NCBI GenBank assembly: GCA_040954595.2
Contig: CM082581.2
Coordinates: forward strand, 8,742,001 to 8,806,000
Direction of reading: 5' to 3'
Length of the DNA stretch: 64,000 nucleotides
Origin: Balanoglossus misakiensis
Lineage: Eukaryota; Hemichordata
This document shows positions 38,454 to 52,518 of this stretch, one piece after another. The notes under the pieces were generated by a model. It made no database searches, was not told the origin of the DNA, and worked only from the letters and a program-made list of their open reading frames with translations. Position 1 is the first letter of the stretch; each line of letters begins with the position of its first letter. A program made the position numbers and the translations under genes.

Positions 38454-39791
38454 ACAAAGTCTTGCGCTGGGTCGAAATCAAGAATAATATTCTGGTTGAT
38501 AAAAGTTATGTTATGCAAGTTGGAAAGATACAACGGCGTGTGTATAAGGTAGATGTGTTTTACGGTAATTCTCTACGTCATCCAAGGCGTAATTTATGAT
38601 TTATAATGGTTATCACGTCAATGGTTCATCAACGTATTGTTAGGAGGAGATGCTTGTCTCAAAAGACATTAATCATGCGATGGTGATCGCAGAAAAAAAA
38701 CCCCAATGTTATTGTATATATAGCCTGGCATGTCACGGTGTAGAGATGGCAGCGGGAATCACTCTTAACATGAAAATACCACTTTCATGTTTGGGTGAGT
38801 GAAATGTTAGGGGTTTGACGTATAGAATGTTCGGAGTGCCTGACAAAATGATGACAATGATCAGGCTGGCGCAGAAGGGCACGAAGCGGCGTTGTTAGTG
38901 GTCAGTTACATTGTTGACGTCACCACCGGTGCGTCTTGCGGACACTGTCCATCGCGTATAATTTCCCTTTAAATACGCAACAATTGGCATTTGACTCCAA
39001 CGATTCCTCGGAAGATAAAGAGAATCACCTTTTCCCCAGTGTAATTTCGACCGGTGCGAAACATCACAGCAGGCTGCAAATTAATAAGGATTATTGCGTT
39101 TCCCCTCAATCGTATCAGAGACACCCGTAATAGATGTAAACAGCCAGATACAATATGCCTCCTGCGTCATAGATGACGGAGAGGAATGCCGTGTTTTAAC
39201 TGTCCCCTTTTATGCAAATCGTGATACGCTCACGTAAAACACGACAAATTAAATTGTTACTGGTGGCCGGGCAATTTCTGCACTACCGGCTAAACCGCGG
39301 CATCTGTGCGTGTTCACAATTCTTCACACCCTTAATGTACCGTCGAGTTCTTGATAAGAAGCGTGACCGGACTTTCATGAACTTCGGAGATTGTTCTCGC
39401 GATGACTTTATTTCTACGAGCACCCTGTGTTAGAAAAAGTAAACCAATTTCCTTATTTTAATGCAACTGCACGTTGCTTGGCCATCGTCTGCTGGGTTTT
39501 TTTTTCAAACTTTACAGCGAGAACCTTGTCTCATCAGTTCCGAATTATTCCCGAACAAGCAGACGCGTGCATAACTCGTGGTATACCACACGCAAATGTT
39601 TCCCGTTCGTGTAAGAAACCGGCGCTCGCGCGACGGCGCAGGAATCGCGTTGGCCAGGTAGTAATTTCGCCATCTATACTGACGGCAATTAGCGCATTTG
39701 AGTGACTTGTGCAATAAATGGGATTAAGACGAACCGTCCTTGACCTTCATTCTGTTTGGTTTCACCAGCCGGTCAAATACATCACGGACCG

Positions 39792-39808
39792 GCCAGCCAG
39801 CCAGCCAG
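39792..39808 (+). repeat. Short CCAG tetranucleotide repeat
   Basis: About four CCAG units in GGCCAGCCAGCCAGCCAG, immediately after a GGACCGG palindrome-like word. Confidence 0.75.
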
Positions 39809-42800
39809 TAAATAGAAAACAATCGACAAATATACTCATGATTGAAGCCGCGTGACTGCAAATTCATTGTGATGGGAGAAATGAGCCCTCTAAAATGACT
39901 TTTATGTACGGGCCAATCATTGTATTTCCCCCGATAGCGATGGGTAATTGCCCCGTGACCATTCCACTTATAACCCCCGTGTAATTAATTCCATGCATTT
40001 GCCAGCAACTTTTAGTACTCAGCATTTGTCTTTTTTTGGAAATTTCAAACTAATGGACGCGATGCCGACCTGACAATGCGACGAAGTAATTTTAGAGAGT
40101 AGAAATTTTTATGATGGTCTCTTCTGAAAATAGAACCCGGTCATAATTCAAATGCAGCCGCTATACGCAGCCGAGGACAAGTGGTTTTAGTCGGTGGAGA
40201 AAAAACCGCCCACCATAGATCGTCAATTCCCTCACGAACGCATCACGTACACCGTCCTGCAGCGACAATAGAAAATTCAACCACATGTCTCACAATAGGC
40301 ATATGGGGCTCGTGGTGCGTTTCTGGACTGAATTTAATGAACGATGTTTTGTGTGAAGTGAATTTATTCTCCAGAGTCTAAAAAACACACATCTTTTTCG
40401 CACCGTACGGCCATGTCGGAAGTCTGCCAAACGCTGGCGCTGCGAGTTCGCTTTCGAGTGAGTGAATCTGTGTAGTGACATAACAATGTATGTCCTGGGT
40501 CACAAGAGGTCACGATTGAGTAGAGCGTCGTGTCATTTCGCGATTTTAATACATGTAACCCGCATACCTTTTGTCGATATCAGTTAAATTCAAGGCTAAA
40601 CAGTCGATAGCAAATGCAGTTTCGTCGATATAGAAATATTCATGTTATACTAAACAATCTTTATGTGTTTTTTTCTGCCCACTACAAATATTTAAGTTTA
40701 AATGCCAAAAATACCAAAAGTACTATACAGTGATATACATGTATAGTATTTTGTCATATATGCCGTATCTTGTTTTCCCCTCAGCGGTTAGCGAATAGAC
40801 ATGTCAAATAAAAGAAAAAAAAGTATGACTTATAGTATGCACAGACGGTTACCGCTTTAGAGACGTTATGGCGCTAAGCTCGTGTGAGACCTTCCGGTTT
40901 AAAACTACCGTCTGATGTAATTGGCACCGTCGCAGTTCAAACGAACGCGACCTAGAAAAAAACTGTATTCAGCAACACGATAACGACTGTAAATGAGTGT
41001 TTAACCTCTTGCGTGCACCTAGAAAGCGGAGAACACCATTGGGAGAACACCATCCGCGGTATCATCTGTCAACGTGCGGAGTGTAAACATATCCTGGCGC
41101 AATAATCCATATCTGACAGACACGCCACCAGGATACACTCCCGCCGCCCATACACATCACCGAGCGGCGAGTGAAATTATTGATGGCGCTGCGGTGCAGT
41201 CGTCAGGCCCGGAACCCACACAAACATGACATCAAAAATTAAATCGTCCAGATGTGCGATTTTAAATTTGGGCTCATGTTTTTTTTGTTCGTGTGTTGGT
41301 TTTGTTGTGTAACTCATCATGGTGACTGGTGCGGTACTATGTGACAGGTATTCCCGCGAAGGCCAGAAACCAAAATATGGGTTTCCGACGATAAAGTGGT
41401 GGATCGTGTCGAATCAACAGGCTTCCGCAACCTTAACAACCGAAGTATAAAAAACATCACTTCCATCACTGTCTGTGTGTGCTTTCATACTGGACCGGCA
41501 GTGTATTTTTGACTATATAAATTTCACGTTGTGTGTACAACTTAGTGGAGTCACATTTTACCATCGCATTTTTGACCTTTGGTATTAATTTGTGCGGGCA
41601 ACCACGAAAATCGTCGACCGCCCACCGCCGGTACGCATCGTAAAACGCTCCATTATCGGAGATATCGATGGCTGTAAATGTTCTTTCACAAAGTGACTGC
41701 ATGTATCGAGCATTGGCGAGCGTCTATTCTCAGTTCTTGCTTTGCTCTGGATATTTAACTGGTCTCTGTCAGTAGTATATGAGTTTAGCTACAATAGGAG
41801 AGAGAGAGAGTATATCTGGCTCGCAACCGTTCTGGAAAAAAGGGAGGTTGTAGAGGCCAGCATGAAATACATTACGGACATAATATCTATATCTATATAT
41901 GCTTCGTTTAAATTTAGCAAAACATTACAACTTAATCCTGGAAAGCAATGCTTGCAATTTTAGTCGTGTGTCTGTTCATGTGCACTAGTAGCCTCCGGGT
42001 ACATTCTTCACTCAACCCATATTGAAATGTGCATATCAATGAGCATCGCGTAGTCGACAGGCCGGATACTGTTTTTATCATCAACCATGCAGACAACAGA
42101 ACGTGCCAGTGAAATTACAATCGAAACGCAGACCAGAATTGAGAAATGTAATACTAAGTTACAGCTGCTGTATCTCCGCAACCTCTGTCAACAAGGTGAA
42201 TTATCGATTTTTCGGGTGGAAAAGCAGTCAGTGTTTCCATAAATGTCCTCACAATAACACCACGTCAACTTTACCTGTAATCTGGCACAGCGTGTGAAAC
42301 GAAGGAGATTTCTACTTCTCGTGAAATTCGTCCCATGGGACTGTCTACTTTGAAGTCATGCGCGCAGTGTGTGTTTGCCGAAAACATCCTAATATATTTC
42401 AGTTAGGTTTAAAGAGACGACAAATTTAGTTTATGGCGACGAGTACCTGTTCGTAATTTAATGTTCGCTCGCTGTCTGCGCATGTGCAGGCAGATTTCTT
42501 TTTTTCAATGGCCTCTCTTCTCCGCGTATCCGTCGAAAATGCAATGAGTTTGATCACTGGTCGAAAACCCATTACGCTTTTACTGTTCGTATTCGAGGCA
42601 ATCTGGAAGGTTGAGAAGAACATGTGCTTTATACGCTTCAGCTGATAAGTATACGTCACACGTTCTGCCTAATCAGTAAATACGTGTGATGTTACCCTCC
42701 TACCAACACTCTCCTCTTACATGTAGTATTATCGTGTTTTTTTTAAACTGTTTATGGCGCAAATATATTTGCCAAGAAACCGACTTCAGTGTTTTTTGTA

Positions 42801-44913
42801 TTTTTTAAGTGTAACTCATTCTTATTTTGCTAACCATATACTCCTAAGGCACTGATGTAGATGTATGCTGTGATCCTTGCGAATCAAATAAGACGAGACT
42901 TTAATACCGTCCGGTCGGTTGCCAAGGGCGACGTATAGACGCATCAAAACGTATCGCATGTTGGATTCGGTTTGAAAGATCGTGTCTGTTGAACGTAATA
43001 TGACAGGTTAAGAACGCCCGAGTGGCTTCTGGGTCAGCTGTCTTGAAATCTGCTTCACATCTCGAATTAACCCAACTTAACCAGTTCCGCCTTCTCTTGT
43101 GCCGTTCATCACCGAGTAGTGACGTTTCTCGAATGGCTGCCCCCGCGGGCACTAATTACCCAACGTTTGATTCCAAATAATCTGATAATACACTTATTTT
43201 GAGGACACTCTAATCAAGGAGTTAGCGTCGTATATCTTTCTTTCGTGTACTGAGGTTTCCCTTTTATGCTTGAGTTACTCACTTGTGCACTGCCAGCCGC
43301 CGATGCGCGATTACTGAAATTCACACGGGCACGTTTGTTATTCCCAAGATTGCGCGCGCACATTTCATAATTGCGACGCGGAGGGACACGTCTTACAAAC
43401 GCCGTATAAATGATGCAAATGGTGTATCTCCAGCAAAAAACTGCCTTGTTGAGATATCATCGAGGTGCCAACGAGATTAACATGTGCAGTGTTGAACATC
43501 CCAGATAGTGGCTAGGTTATAACATTTATTGCGCGTTATTTTCTGACACTATCAGTTATCTTAGTCTCGTTTTCCCCGCTCTACATAAACCTCCAAAATA
43601 TCTGTCACGTGCGCACACTAGCAACTCAGACAACACTTGCTTACGAAGGGCAGCAGAGCAAAATTGACGATTCCGCGCCGCCACCGCGAGTAATTTTGTT
43701 TTTCCATCGTGCGAGCACGTTTGCGCGATCGGATGCCTGTGATTAGACCAAAACAAGCCCCTGTGACCTTACCTTTGAAACGTGGAAGATTAGGTACATG
43801 TTATTTCAGAGTGGGTCGTATTCTGATTGCTTGTATCGCGTTTCCCTTATAGCTTGAAAGGAGACTGAGGGGTGAGAAGGAAATCAAACACGACACAGAT
43901 TTTCAATGTTCAACATATAAAATCTGCAACATTACCCGCCTGAATGGCGTGGCTAATAATTCAATTCTACGATTGCATACATCGTTATTAATGCACACAA
44001 GCAACATTGCTATCGTCAGCATCACTTATGTAAAACCGATCCCGTCAACACAGACCACGTAGTTCCTGGAGGCAAGCGGCTGTTGATTGCATAGAGACCC
44101 AGCCAGGTGAGGTGACGTCATAGTAGTGAAATGGGGGTACTATATGCGATTAACGAGAAAAGAAATGTCTTGAACTGCGAAGTATAGATTCAGGACTGAT
44201 CGGACAACTAATTGATGTGCCTCAGCTAGTTTTAATTCTGACTGTTTTAATACCGTCGAAACCAGACTTCGCAGTATTCGGGCACATCGGCCCATGCGCA
44301 TTATGAGTGTTGAGCAGTAAAAACCGAGCATATTTTAGCGAGCAGAACATAAATATCTCAGCAACAGAAACAAAAATAACCAACACATTGTCAGAAGTTA
44401 ACGACTGTCCCGTTTCACCAAATTGCTGAAACATACATGTAAATGGTACACTGAAGAGACTGTATGCGAGCTAGCGATCGTTTGTGAACCACAAGTCAAC
44501 CGGAAGTAGCGCCGACGCCATATTGGCTAATGAGAGAAACCCTGGTGTATTGGCATGGGAGGCGTTGTCCAAGGAAGAAACTGGTGGTGAATAATATTTT
44601 ATTACCCTCGTATAGGTCCAGAAATGGGTAAAAATGAAACTGTATATGACGATCTCTTCTTAGCATAAAATATTCAGTACTCTGACCACGCTGCATATAG
44701 TTTAAATTGCGAAAAAACAATTTGCTCGGTAACAATTCTTTCCAATTAACTGTCTCCGGGGCTACTTAAAGTACTCTGCTCAGACAAATGCTCGTGAGGT
44801 TAGCCAGGTTCCCAGTTTAAGAAGAATTCATTTTGTACTATAGCACCTTAGCCCAGTGTCTGTCCGAGCCACATTAATGGTATTGTAATTACCACGTCAT
44901 AGTAGCGGGCCTT

Positions 44914-44962
44914 GGGGTAATCTTCAAAGACGTCGTGATGCCAACAGTATTAAGATTACCCC
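44914..44962. promoter_or_regulatory. Paired inverted TAATCT (K50 homeodomain-type) sites
   Basis: GGGGTAATCTT at 44914-44924 is repeated as its exact reverse complement AAGATTACCCC at 44952-44962, with a 27 bp spacer. TAATCT/TAATCC is the established binding core of K50 homeodomain proteins (Otx, Goosecoid, Pitx). Inverted pairs are typical of cooperative sites or of a small hairpin. A CRE-like GACGTC lies in the spacer. Function is inferred. Confidence 0.3.
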
Positions 44963-45198
44963 GATAAATGGCGGTCCGGCCCCCAGGCAAGCAGCTGCAT
45001 ATGCACGGGAAAACCGTAGTCGATTAATAACACAAGGATCAGCGCAGTTCTCTCTCGCATTTGGGGGAAAAAGAATCCTTTGGTTAAAGATCAGTCAACC
45101 GTAGATAAATTCGAAGTCCACATCTATCTTTTTTACACATTCAAAGCAGTCTTACCGGCTACACTTTTTCATCCAGCCCGGGCTTTGCCTTTCACTGC

Positions 45199-45219
45199 GG
45201 GGGGAGGGGGGGGGGGGGG
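45199..45219 (+). repeat. Interrupted poly-G tract
   Basis: Six G, one A, then fourteen G. It is prone to G-quadruplex formation and to assembly error. Confidence 0.85.
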
Positions 45220-48200
45220 TTAGACTGCAGGTTTCATTCTTTAATCTCGCAAAAGGTGGATAAAACACTATCACTATCGTGTTTTAAGTACAACGACAGA
45301 ATGTTGCCAGTATTGAGTAACAGATTATAATGATGCCAGTCTCACACAACCTTTTACAGAAGCATAATGTATACAGCGGACAGAAGCTGTGTCAAAAGGC
45401 TCAATCATTCCTCGCTAGCCATTCTTCTGATCTGCCACTTGATCCCGAGAGCTTGAACCGACGTACTTTTTTTCTGATAAAACTTTGAATGGTGTGAAAA
45501 TTGACAATATGCCATCACTCATCAACGATATTTATACCTCCATTTCTATTTTTTCTGGAACTCGCTGATGAATGAGATCCGCGCACAAGTACGTGTAAAT
45601 TCACTACAACGGTCACATATTGATACTGTGGTCGACTCATTTGTGGCTGAAAACCCAACCAGTTCTTCAATTCGTCAGCGTGTAATTTGGTTAGGTCGAA
45701 TTCCATTCCATTAACCTCAGTGAATACGTACTTGCGTGTTCATACGACCATCATCTAGGACACACCAACTTGACTATCGTTTCACTGGTTCTACGCCATT
45801 GTCACGATTCTGCCCTTTAACAAAAACAGGCATCGTAAAACATCACTGGTTATAGGCTATCTTATTTGTGAGGGGAAAGTCGGTTACAACCTTGTGCGTG
45901 GGCGTCGCCTATAGCGACAGCATCTTTAATTTTTGGCCTTTTTGGTGCAAGACACTTTTCCCGAAAGGCAATATTGTGTTTAATGAGAGGTTGGTGCAGT
46001 TTGTTGAGAAATAAAGTATTACAGGGTTTACGGCGTTGGACTAAATTGGAACTATTTTGCAGTAATTGGGCGCGGATAGAATGTGTGCAAATCTCAATAG
46101 CGTACGTTGTATACTAAGCACCCAATGTATTTTTCGTTTCGTGTTGTTTAAACACTGGCAAAACATCACATTCTAAAAATACACCTAATACTAATAGACC
46201 GCCATTTTAATTTATTCAAATATACAATTTACATAATGTTCTTTTGAACGCTGTTGCCATTATGCTCCATGCTAGTTATTTATGTGAAATTCGTAGGAAC
46301 AAACAATAAACAATGTGTCACGATAATTATGATGTATGATTCTATGAGATGTAATGTTACCTCTAAACCACCTCATCGCTACATTATTAATCACGTACAT
46401 CTAACAAGCGTTTCGAATACAACGTTAACGCTTTTAACTGCAGTGTGTGTAATAGAGATCTTTACTGGCCTCCATGCGGGCAAGAGGAATATTTTAATCT
46501 GTCCGGTTTTTGTAACACGTGTCTGCAGCAGGCTCGGTTAGCCAGGGAAAGTTGTTTTTGGCAACATCGTGACAGTGGGCTTTGAATCGTGATGCAGTTA
46601 AATTTGTAAAATTTGCCACTCGGGAACGAACAGTCGACTTGTGTGTTCGCTGTATACAGCCGTATCACTCTGTTCACTGTGACATGCTGTAGGATGTTGA
46701 AGGGGCCAATTTTGCATGACGTACATTGTATAAAACATAAACACATGTCCAATTAAATGGCGAGGGTTTTAAAACTGAAAAAACATAGACACCTTATTGA
46801 AGACCATCTGTTCGATATTATTTTTTTTTCAATGGACCATACAGCGTCAAAACAGCGGTCTGAAAAATATGCAAATCGATTTTTTGCGAGAAGTTGTTAA
46901 CTTAATCCTTACAACGCTGTAAGCATATACAGCTTAAGGATTGACAAGTTGCCACCTACGAAGATGATAAAATGAGAATCCCATTTGTTTTGGGTTATTT
47001 CAGAGGAAAAGTGGCATAATATCACGTGTGCTCTATTAGGCGTGACACACTGAGTGGCATTTTTATGCTCAGCCATAAGGATACGGCAGATTTAGTTTGC
47101 ACCGGTGTCTATAAAATTGATTAATTACCCAAAATGTGCAGGGTGCCTTGGATATGCAAATGGCAATACTGCTTATGCAAATAGTTTGCTGTTAAGTTCA
47201 CTGAAATCATTCGTCATACTTGCATAATGTAGATTAAGTTCCACTCATTGACAAAATGACAAGCCCTTGTCCGCGCACTGTTTAATATGCAAGCGCGAAG
47301 TACATGTACCATGCATGAAACGGTATGTGTTTAAGTCACATACTTGAAGAACCTATCTTTATGGTATCATTTCCCAGACGCTATTAAACACAAAAGATAG
47401 CAAAATGAGATATTTTCTACCAGTATAAATTTTACAATGGCGAGGAATGCTTCCTATAATAGTTTTCTATACTGAACGCTGAAGAAAATATAACCTCTAT
47501 ATGTATCACTGGTGTATTGTCAGTGCAGGAAACACGGAAGCGGTTGTTCAAGTAACCTGTAGCGATGCAATGACCTCTTTGCTTAGCGAGAAATCATTTA
47601 CATGTATACCCTCCGGAGGACACGACTGCTATGTAATCATTTACATATGTATGGTATGAAGTGAACCCGCCGAACGTTTAGTCACCATGCTGTATGCAAT
47701 TACGCCCGTTTAATCTGTGTGTGCTCGGGGAGATTGGAGTACGGTGTGGTTATGCGTATGCCGTTAAACCACCATGCCATTATCACCTCGAAAAATAACA
47801 TGTTGTAGACAAACGTGGGTGATGGTGACGTCATTCCTGGGCCATGCAGCCAACCGAGAGATTACGATTTTCAAATAACCTGATGATTAACCGTTATAGA
47901 ACATAATAGGCCTAAACGTTACCCCGTAAAAATAGGTGTTCGTTTCTTGCTGGGTGGAAGAAAATTGAAATGTTGTTCTCTGGATAGTCGGCCTTTTTAC
48001 ATTAAAAAAAGAAAGACGAACAAGAGTCCACTTAGCAGAATTTGATATCCAGAGACGAGAATTTCTATGCAAATTACCCATTGGAAAGTGAAGTTAGTTG
48101 CCTGTAGTCAGTCGTGTCTGGCGAGCGCGGGAATCAAATGTCATGACGTCTAAAGTCAACACCTTTGCATGTGTATCGTCGGCAGAGATTCAGGTCGACT

Positions 48201-50100
48201 TTTGTCATTTGATACAAACGACGGGTTTACTGTCGCTTTTTTTAACGCGAATGAGATGAAATTGTACAAATCAAAGAGCCAAACCTTGATTAATGACGTC
48301 ATTATAACGCCTCGAAAAAAGGCGGTGGGTGGTTTTACTAGTAAGGTGCCTAAACGATTTTTAAAATTGAGCGATTTTAGTACTAGTGTCAATTTTAAGT
48401 CGTCAAGCGCGGTAGACATTCTGTGTAGTCCCCGCGACTAGCGAGAGCCGAGAATAAACGAAGCAAATTACCCTAAGGGAGCGACGTGCCATGGTTAATA
48501 CCTACCGTCCCCCATTTTCTAGATGCGAATGAATGCTGAGGTAAACCATATTTTTGGTCCAACAGATGGAAACCCCATAAAGAGGAAGACATTTTTTTGG
48601 CATCGGCCAGGAGACATAAATTGGAACCGCCACGATTTCTGCAATCAAGTGGTTTGAATGAAATCTGCCAAAGAAAACACGCGTCCAAATAGCCTTTTTT
48701 AACAGCCACAGCCGTATCTCAACGAATACCAGAAAGTCTACCACAATTATTGTTAACATACAGTAAATATTTTAATAGCGTAAAAACTTTTCAAATATTT
48801 TACTACTAGACAAATGCAGTAAATTCTATGCTTTATGGTTGGTAGGGAAATGGTCATAACACAAACTTTAGCGGTAATATTTGAATAGGGCCCAATAAAA
48901 GATTGATCAACCGTAAGGAAGAAGTTTGAAGAGTAATATAATATATGTAACTGGCGGCTGGTACTGCTTTATGGTATAGGTCGCAGCTTTGTCTCGTGAA
49001 AAAAATCGTCAATAAAATGTTACAAATATTGTGTACTTTTTATGAAGTAAAACTGCGTAGTCAGCCTTTGGTGGAGAAAGGTTACAATTTTGTTTCCAGG
49101 GTCACCATGTTGTTGGGCAGGGCATATGGATTTTACCCTTTGTAATGCATTTTTCCTGAACGATCTCCAATATAAATATTTGTTTGCATCTATATGTTTT
49201 GGTACTTGTAGCTGAAGCCGGAAATTGCCATGACCGATTCCATATTTTCTATATATTATAAAAAGAGTTCATAAGTACACTCTTTTGGGTCTATGACGTA
49301 GGAAACAAAAATGAATGCGTTTAACTTGCGTAGTTACGGAACCGTATGTACCCTATAGTAGCGAAAGTTATTGAGCGAACGCCCTAGGTTTAAGGACAGC
49401 GGGTTACTTTCGTTTGATGGGCAAAAAACGTCAATTATTAATATCCACATCAGCCAATAGGGCATTCGTTCCTATGGGCCCTTGGTGTTTTAAGTTTATC
49501 AGCCAAAAGTTTGCTGCCCCCTGAAGAGAGAAGGGCAGCCCAATAAGTATTCCACTGTTAGTGAACTGTTGTTAACCCGGGCGATCACAACATTTAACTT
49601 GGAAGACAGAACGATGCCGTTTGAATCGACGCAGTTGTGCCAAATGGACATAAAAGTGGACAATAAAACTTATGATCATATCAATATTGTATAGAACCCC
49701 GCATAGAGATGATATCTTTTCATATTCGTAATCCCGCTTCGTGCATGCCTCCATTAAGGAGTGTGATTCAACATTTAATGTTTTTTTGTGACGCGCTGCA
49801 GTTGGTCTATCGATGTTTTCATCTTTGAGACCATTTTCCGCGTTTCAATCCACCATAAATAGAATCGGACAAAATGCGGGTATGGCAGTGACGAACAGGG
49901 CTGGCTTGAAACGTTTGCTAACGTCATCCACTGTACCTGCCAGGTTTAAGGCCAGTGACTCATTCTAAACCTCGGTCTATCATTCACTCACGGTGATGGG
50001 AACATGCCCTTGACTTGCACAACCGTAAACGACACGTTCTGGGTCGTAAATGTCACCACTACGAAAAGAAACAGGATGTCCATCAATCAACAGTATCTAT
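45220..50100. other. Non-coding stretch with octamer and CRE motifs
   Basis: No recognisable gene. Frames near 48156-48441 are open on both strands for about 90 codons but show no domain. Exact octamers are at 46869, 47154, 47175 and 48067, CRE palindromes at 47826 and 48294, and TACATGTA at 47301 and 47599. Confidence 0.5.
47154..47182 (+). promoter_or_regulatory. Paired POU octamers, 21 bp apart
   Basis: ATGCAAAT at 47154-47161 and 47175-47182 stand in the same orientation, two helical turns apart, which would place two POU proteins on one face of the DNA. A third octamer is at 46869-46876 and a homeodomain-type TTAATTA lies just upstream (near 47131). Candidate enhancer core; the function is inferred. 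Confidence 0.35.
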
Positions 50101-50115
50101 TTCGGTTCAATCTCT

Positions 50116-50134
50116 CCCCCCCCCCCTACCCCCC
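50116..50134 (+). repeat. Poly-C tract
   Basis: Eleven C followed by TA and a further six C. The reverse strand could form a G-quadruplex. Confidence 0.85.
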
Positions 50135-51177
50135 AAAAACATCCAAGCAATCATGACGTGCACTCTGACGCAAACCTAAATGGAAAGTAATCTGAAAATG
50201 TATTCATTGAAAATTCGTCAACCTTTATCTCACTCATCGGATGCTACCTGTGTTTTTCTTCTGCTGTTGCTATGACAGCATCGCAACCGATATTACAACA
50301 TCTCTATTGCATCCATTATCCTTTAAACGAATTAAATTATTCGAATGGGCTTCTGCTCACACCAGCGGCAGACATTTGAACGTTATGGCATCTTGGTATT
50401 TGAGTACTCGGCAAACAAGAACTCCAGCTGCAGCTGCGTTCCGAGTCAGCCGTGGGATGAATTGCGCTCACAAAGTGCTTTCCAGATCAACACTCGGAGT
50501 GAAAATGGTTCTCAGCCGATTGACTTTGTTTGTTGTAGTTTTACTTCACAGTATATGGCTGTTATCGCAGCAACCACCACCACCACCAGCACAACAACAA
50601 CAACCAGAAAACAGCAGCCACCACCACCATTACAATTATGACCCTCAATATCATCATTCCATGCATAACGACCACCAACCCCACCACCAGCCACGCCCTT
50701 CTTGCGGAAATAAAAATAGTAAAATAATACTATTTTTCCGGCCTTAGTACTCACTGACTTATTTATTTTACTTTTTTTATCAGGTAGCAAAATAAGACAA
50801 TTACATGTAGTCACATGGAATCCCTTCATTTTATATCGATTTCCTACAATGGCGTTACTATAATCAACCAAAGTCAGTGTCAATTTTCCTGGAATAACCC
50901 AAAGTGAACAGGCAAAAATGTAAAGGCGAAGACTTTCTTTCTAAGTATTGTGACATGCACGGCCCCAGGTGTTGCCACTAACTGTTTGCCAGGATGTTTG
51001 ACGAAAGAGAATTTAATATAACTTTAATTGTACGCATATCGATTTCCCATGCCCCATTTTATTCCCGCCAAGTTATTACGATGTATTTTTCCCTAGAGTA
51101 TTCGTTTAGCCGGGGCGCGGGCATATATCCATAACGGGTCAGGCAAACTAACCATATCATTTTATGGTTAGGTCATA
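50135..51177. other. Non-coding stretch with a CAC/CAA-rich low-complexity tract
   Basis: Positions about 50566-50640 are made of CCA, CAA and CAG triplets, which create proline-, glutamine- and histidine-rich artefactual peptides on the plus strand and a valine- and glycine-rich one on the minus strand. The 168-codon frame (50241-50747) spans this tract and shows no recognisable domain. Confidence 0.5.
50566..50640 (+). repeat. CCA/CAA/CAG triplet low-complexity tract
   Basis: Successive CCA, ACA and GCA triplets with few interruptions, in otherwise ordinary sequence. Confidence 0.8.
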
Positions 51178-51431
<254 letters not shown>

Positions 51432-52247
51432 TAAGAATACGACGGTGTTACTTTGCTACTACAACTATATGGCATGCTGTTACTAATAGCGAGAGGAAAT
51501 GACGTGACCATCAGTGAACTCAGTGAAGCAATCAGGCTCTGCTCAAGTGTCACCAATTATATCTGCAGACATGCAGCAGTGATGTCACGTGCTCATTTGG
51601 CCGAAAGTGGGTCGGCTCGATGGGTTCTTTGCTGCACTTACCACCGTCAATCAGTAACCTAAGTGAGGTTCAATGGAATTAAAGTACATGAGACTTTCTT
51701 GCAAGGGTTTAGTTCAAGTGCCATCGGCCATAAAAAAAGGGACCTCCCTAGCAAATGGATAAACAGCAAAATCAATTTCCGACGCGAAAAAGTAGAATGA
51801 CCTCTCTGTTATCAAATACAACATTAACTCGGATGATTACGAGCTTCCCACGACACACACAAATTGTCAGCGTTGAAGACGTAAGCATTTTCTTAGAGGT
51901 CTTGAAGTGGGAGAATAAGTAACGGGGGCTTGCGAGCTTCACTTTAAATAAAGCGAATGGAAACCTTAAATAACATAGTTCATGCTAATTTATACATTAG
52001 TTACATAGCAAACTGTAGCCAATTAACCTTTTTCTCAGAAGCGCTTATCAGGAATAATCACAGTACGCTTACATGCCGTAACTATGGCGTCCCCTTGTAC
52101 AAATTCGAGTACCATATATACCAACACACACAATGTATAGACGGCGAAGGGTCCAATAATGCCCATGTGATTTATATGTAATTGATTCACTAGATATCAT
52201 GTTATGATGCCAGAAGGCTAGAACGAGCCGAACGTGGGTATGTGCAC
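51432..52247. other. Non-coding stretch, nothing recognised
   Basis: No frame above 75 codons and no RNA or repeat seen. Confidence 0.55.
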
Positions 52248-52518
52248 ATCTGTTACGGTTGGTGCGAAGTCAAAGGTCGACCCAGATTTGTAATTAAAAG
52301 TGTTAAATGTGTCGATAATCTCGCCCAATCGTGAAAGTGGTAAATGGCAACTTGGAAAGTTGCATAACCAAAATGTTCATTTATCTGTTACGGTTGGTGC
52401 AAAGTCAAAGGTCGACCCAGATTTGTAATTAAAAGTGTTAAATGTGTCGATAATCTCGCCCAATCGTGAAAGTGGCAAATGGCATCTTGGAAAGTTGCAT
52501 AACCAAAACGTTCATTTA
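52248..52518 (+). repeat. Recent 135 bp tandem duplication
   Basis: Copy 1 (52248-52382) and copy 2 (52383-52517) differ at only about four positions: GCGAAG/GCAAAG, GGTAAA/GGCAAA, CAACTT/CATCTT and AAATG/AAACG. Both contain GGTCGACCCAG and ATAATCTCGCCCAATCG. The high identity suggests a recent event. Nothing coding lies in the unit. Confidence 0.95.

Larger units (their letters stand above)
37629..45195. other. Non-coding stretch downstream of the receptor
   Basis: The first 0.8 kb is the likely 3' untranslated region. Beyond it only unrecognised frames of up to 92 codons occur. CRE palindromes are at 38915-38922 and 44113-44120, octamers at 38022, 39212 and 43413, TACATGTA at 40550, 40736, 42718 and 44434, and a short CCAG repeat at 39792-39808. 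No RNA gene was seen. Confidence 0.55.

Noticed and set aside
50241-50747. 168-codon plus-strand frame
   Set aside because: It spans a CCA/CAA low-complexity tract that removes stops, and the remainder shows no recognisable domain.
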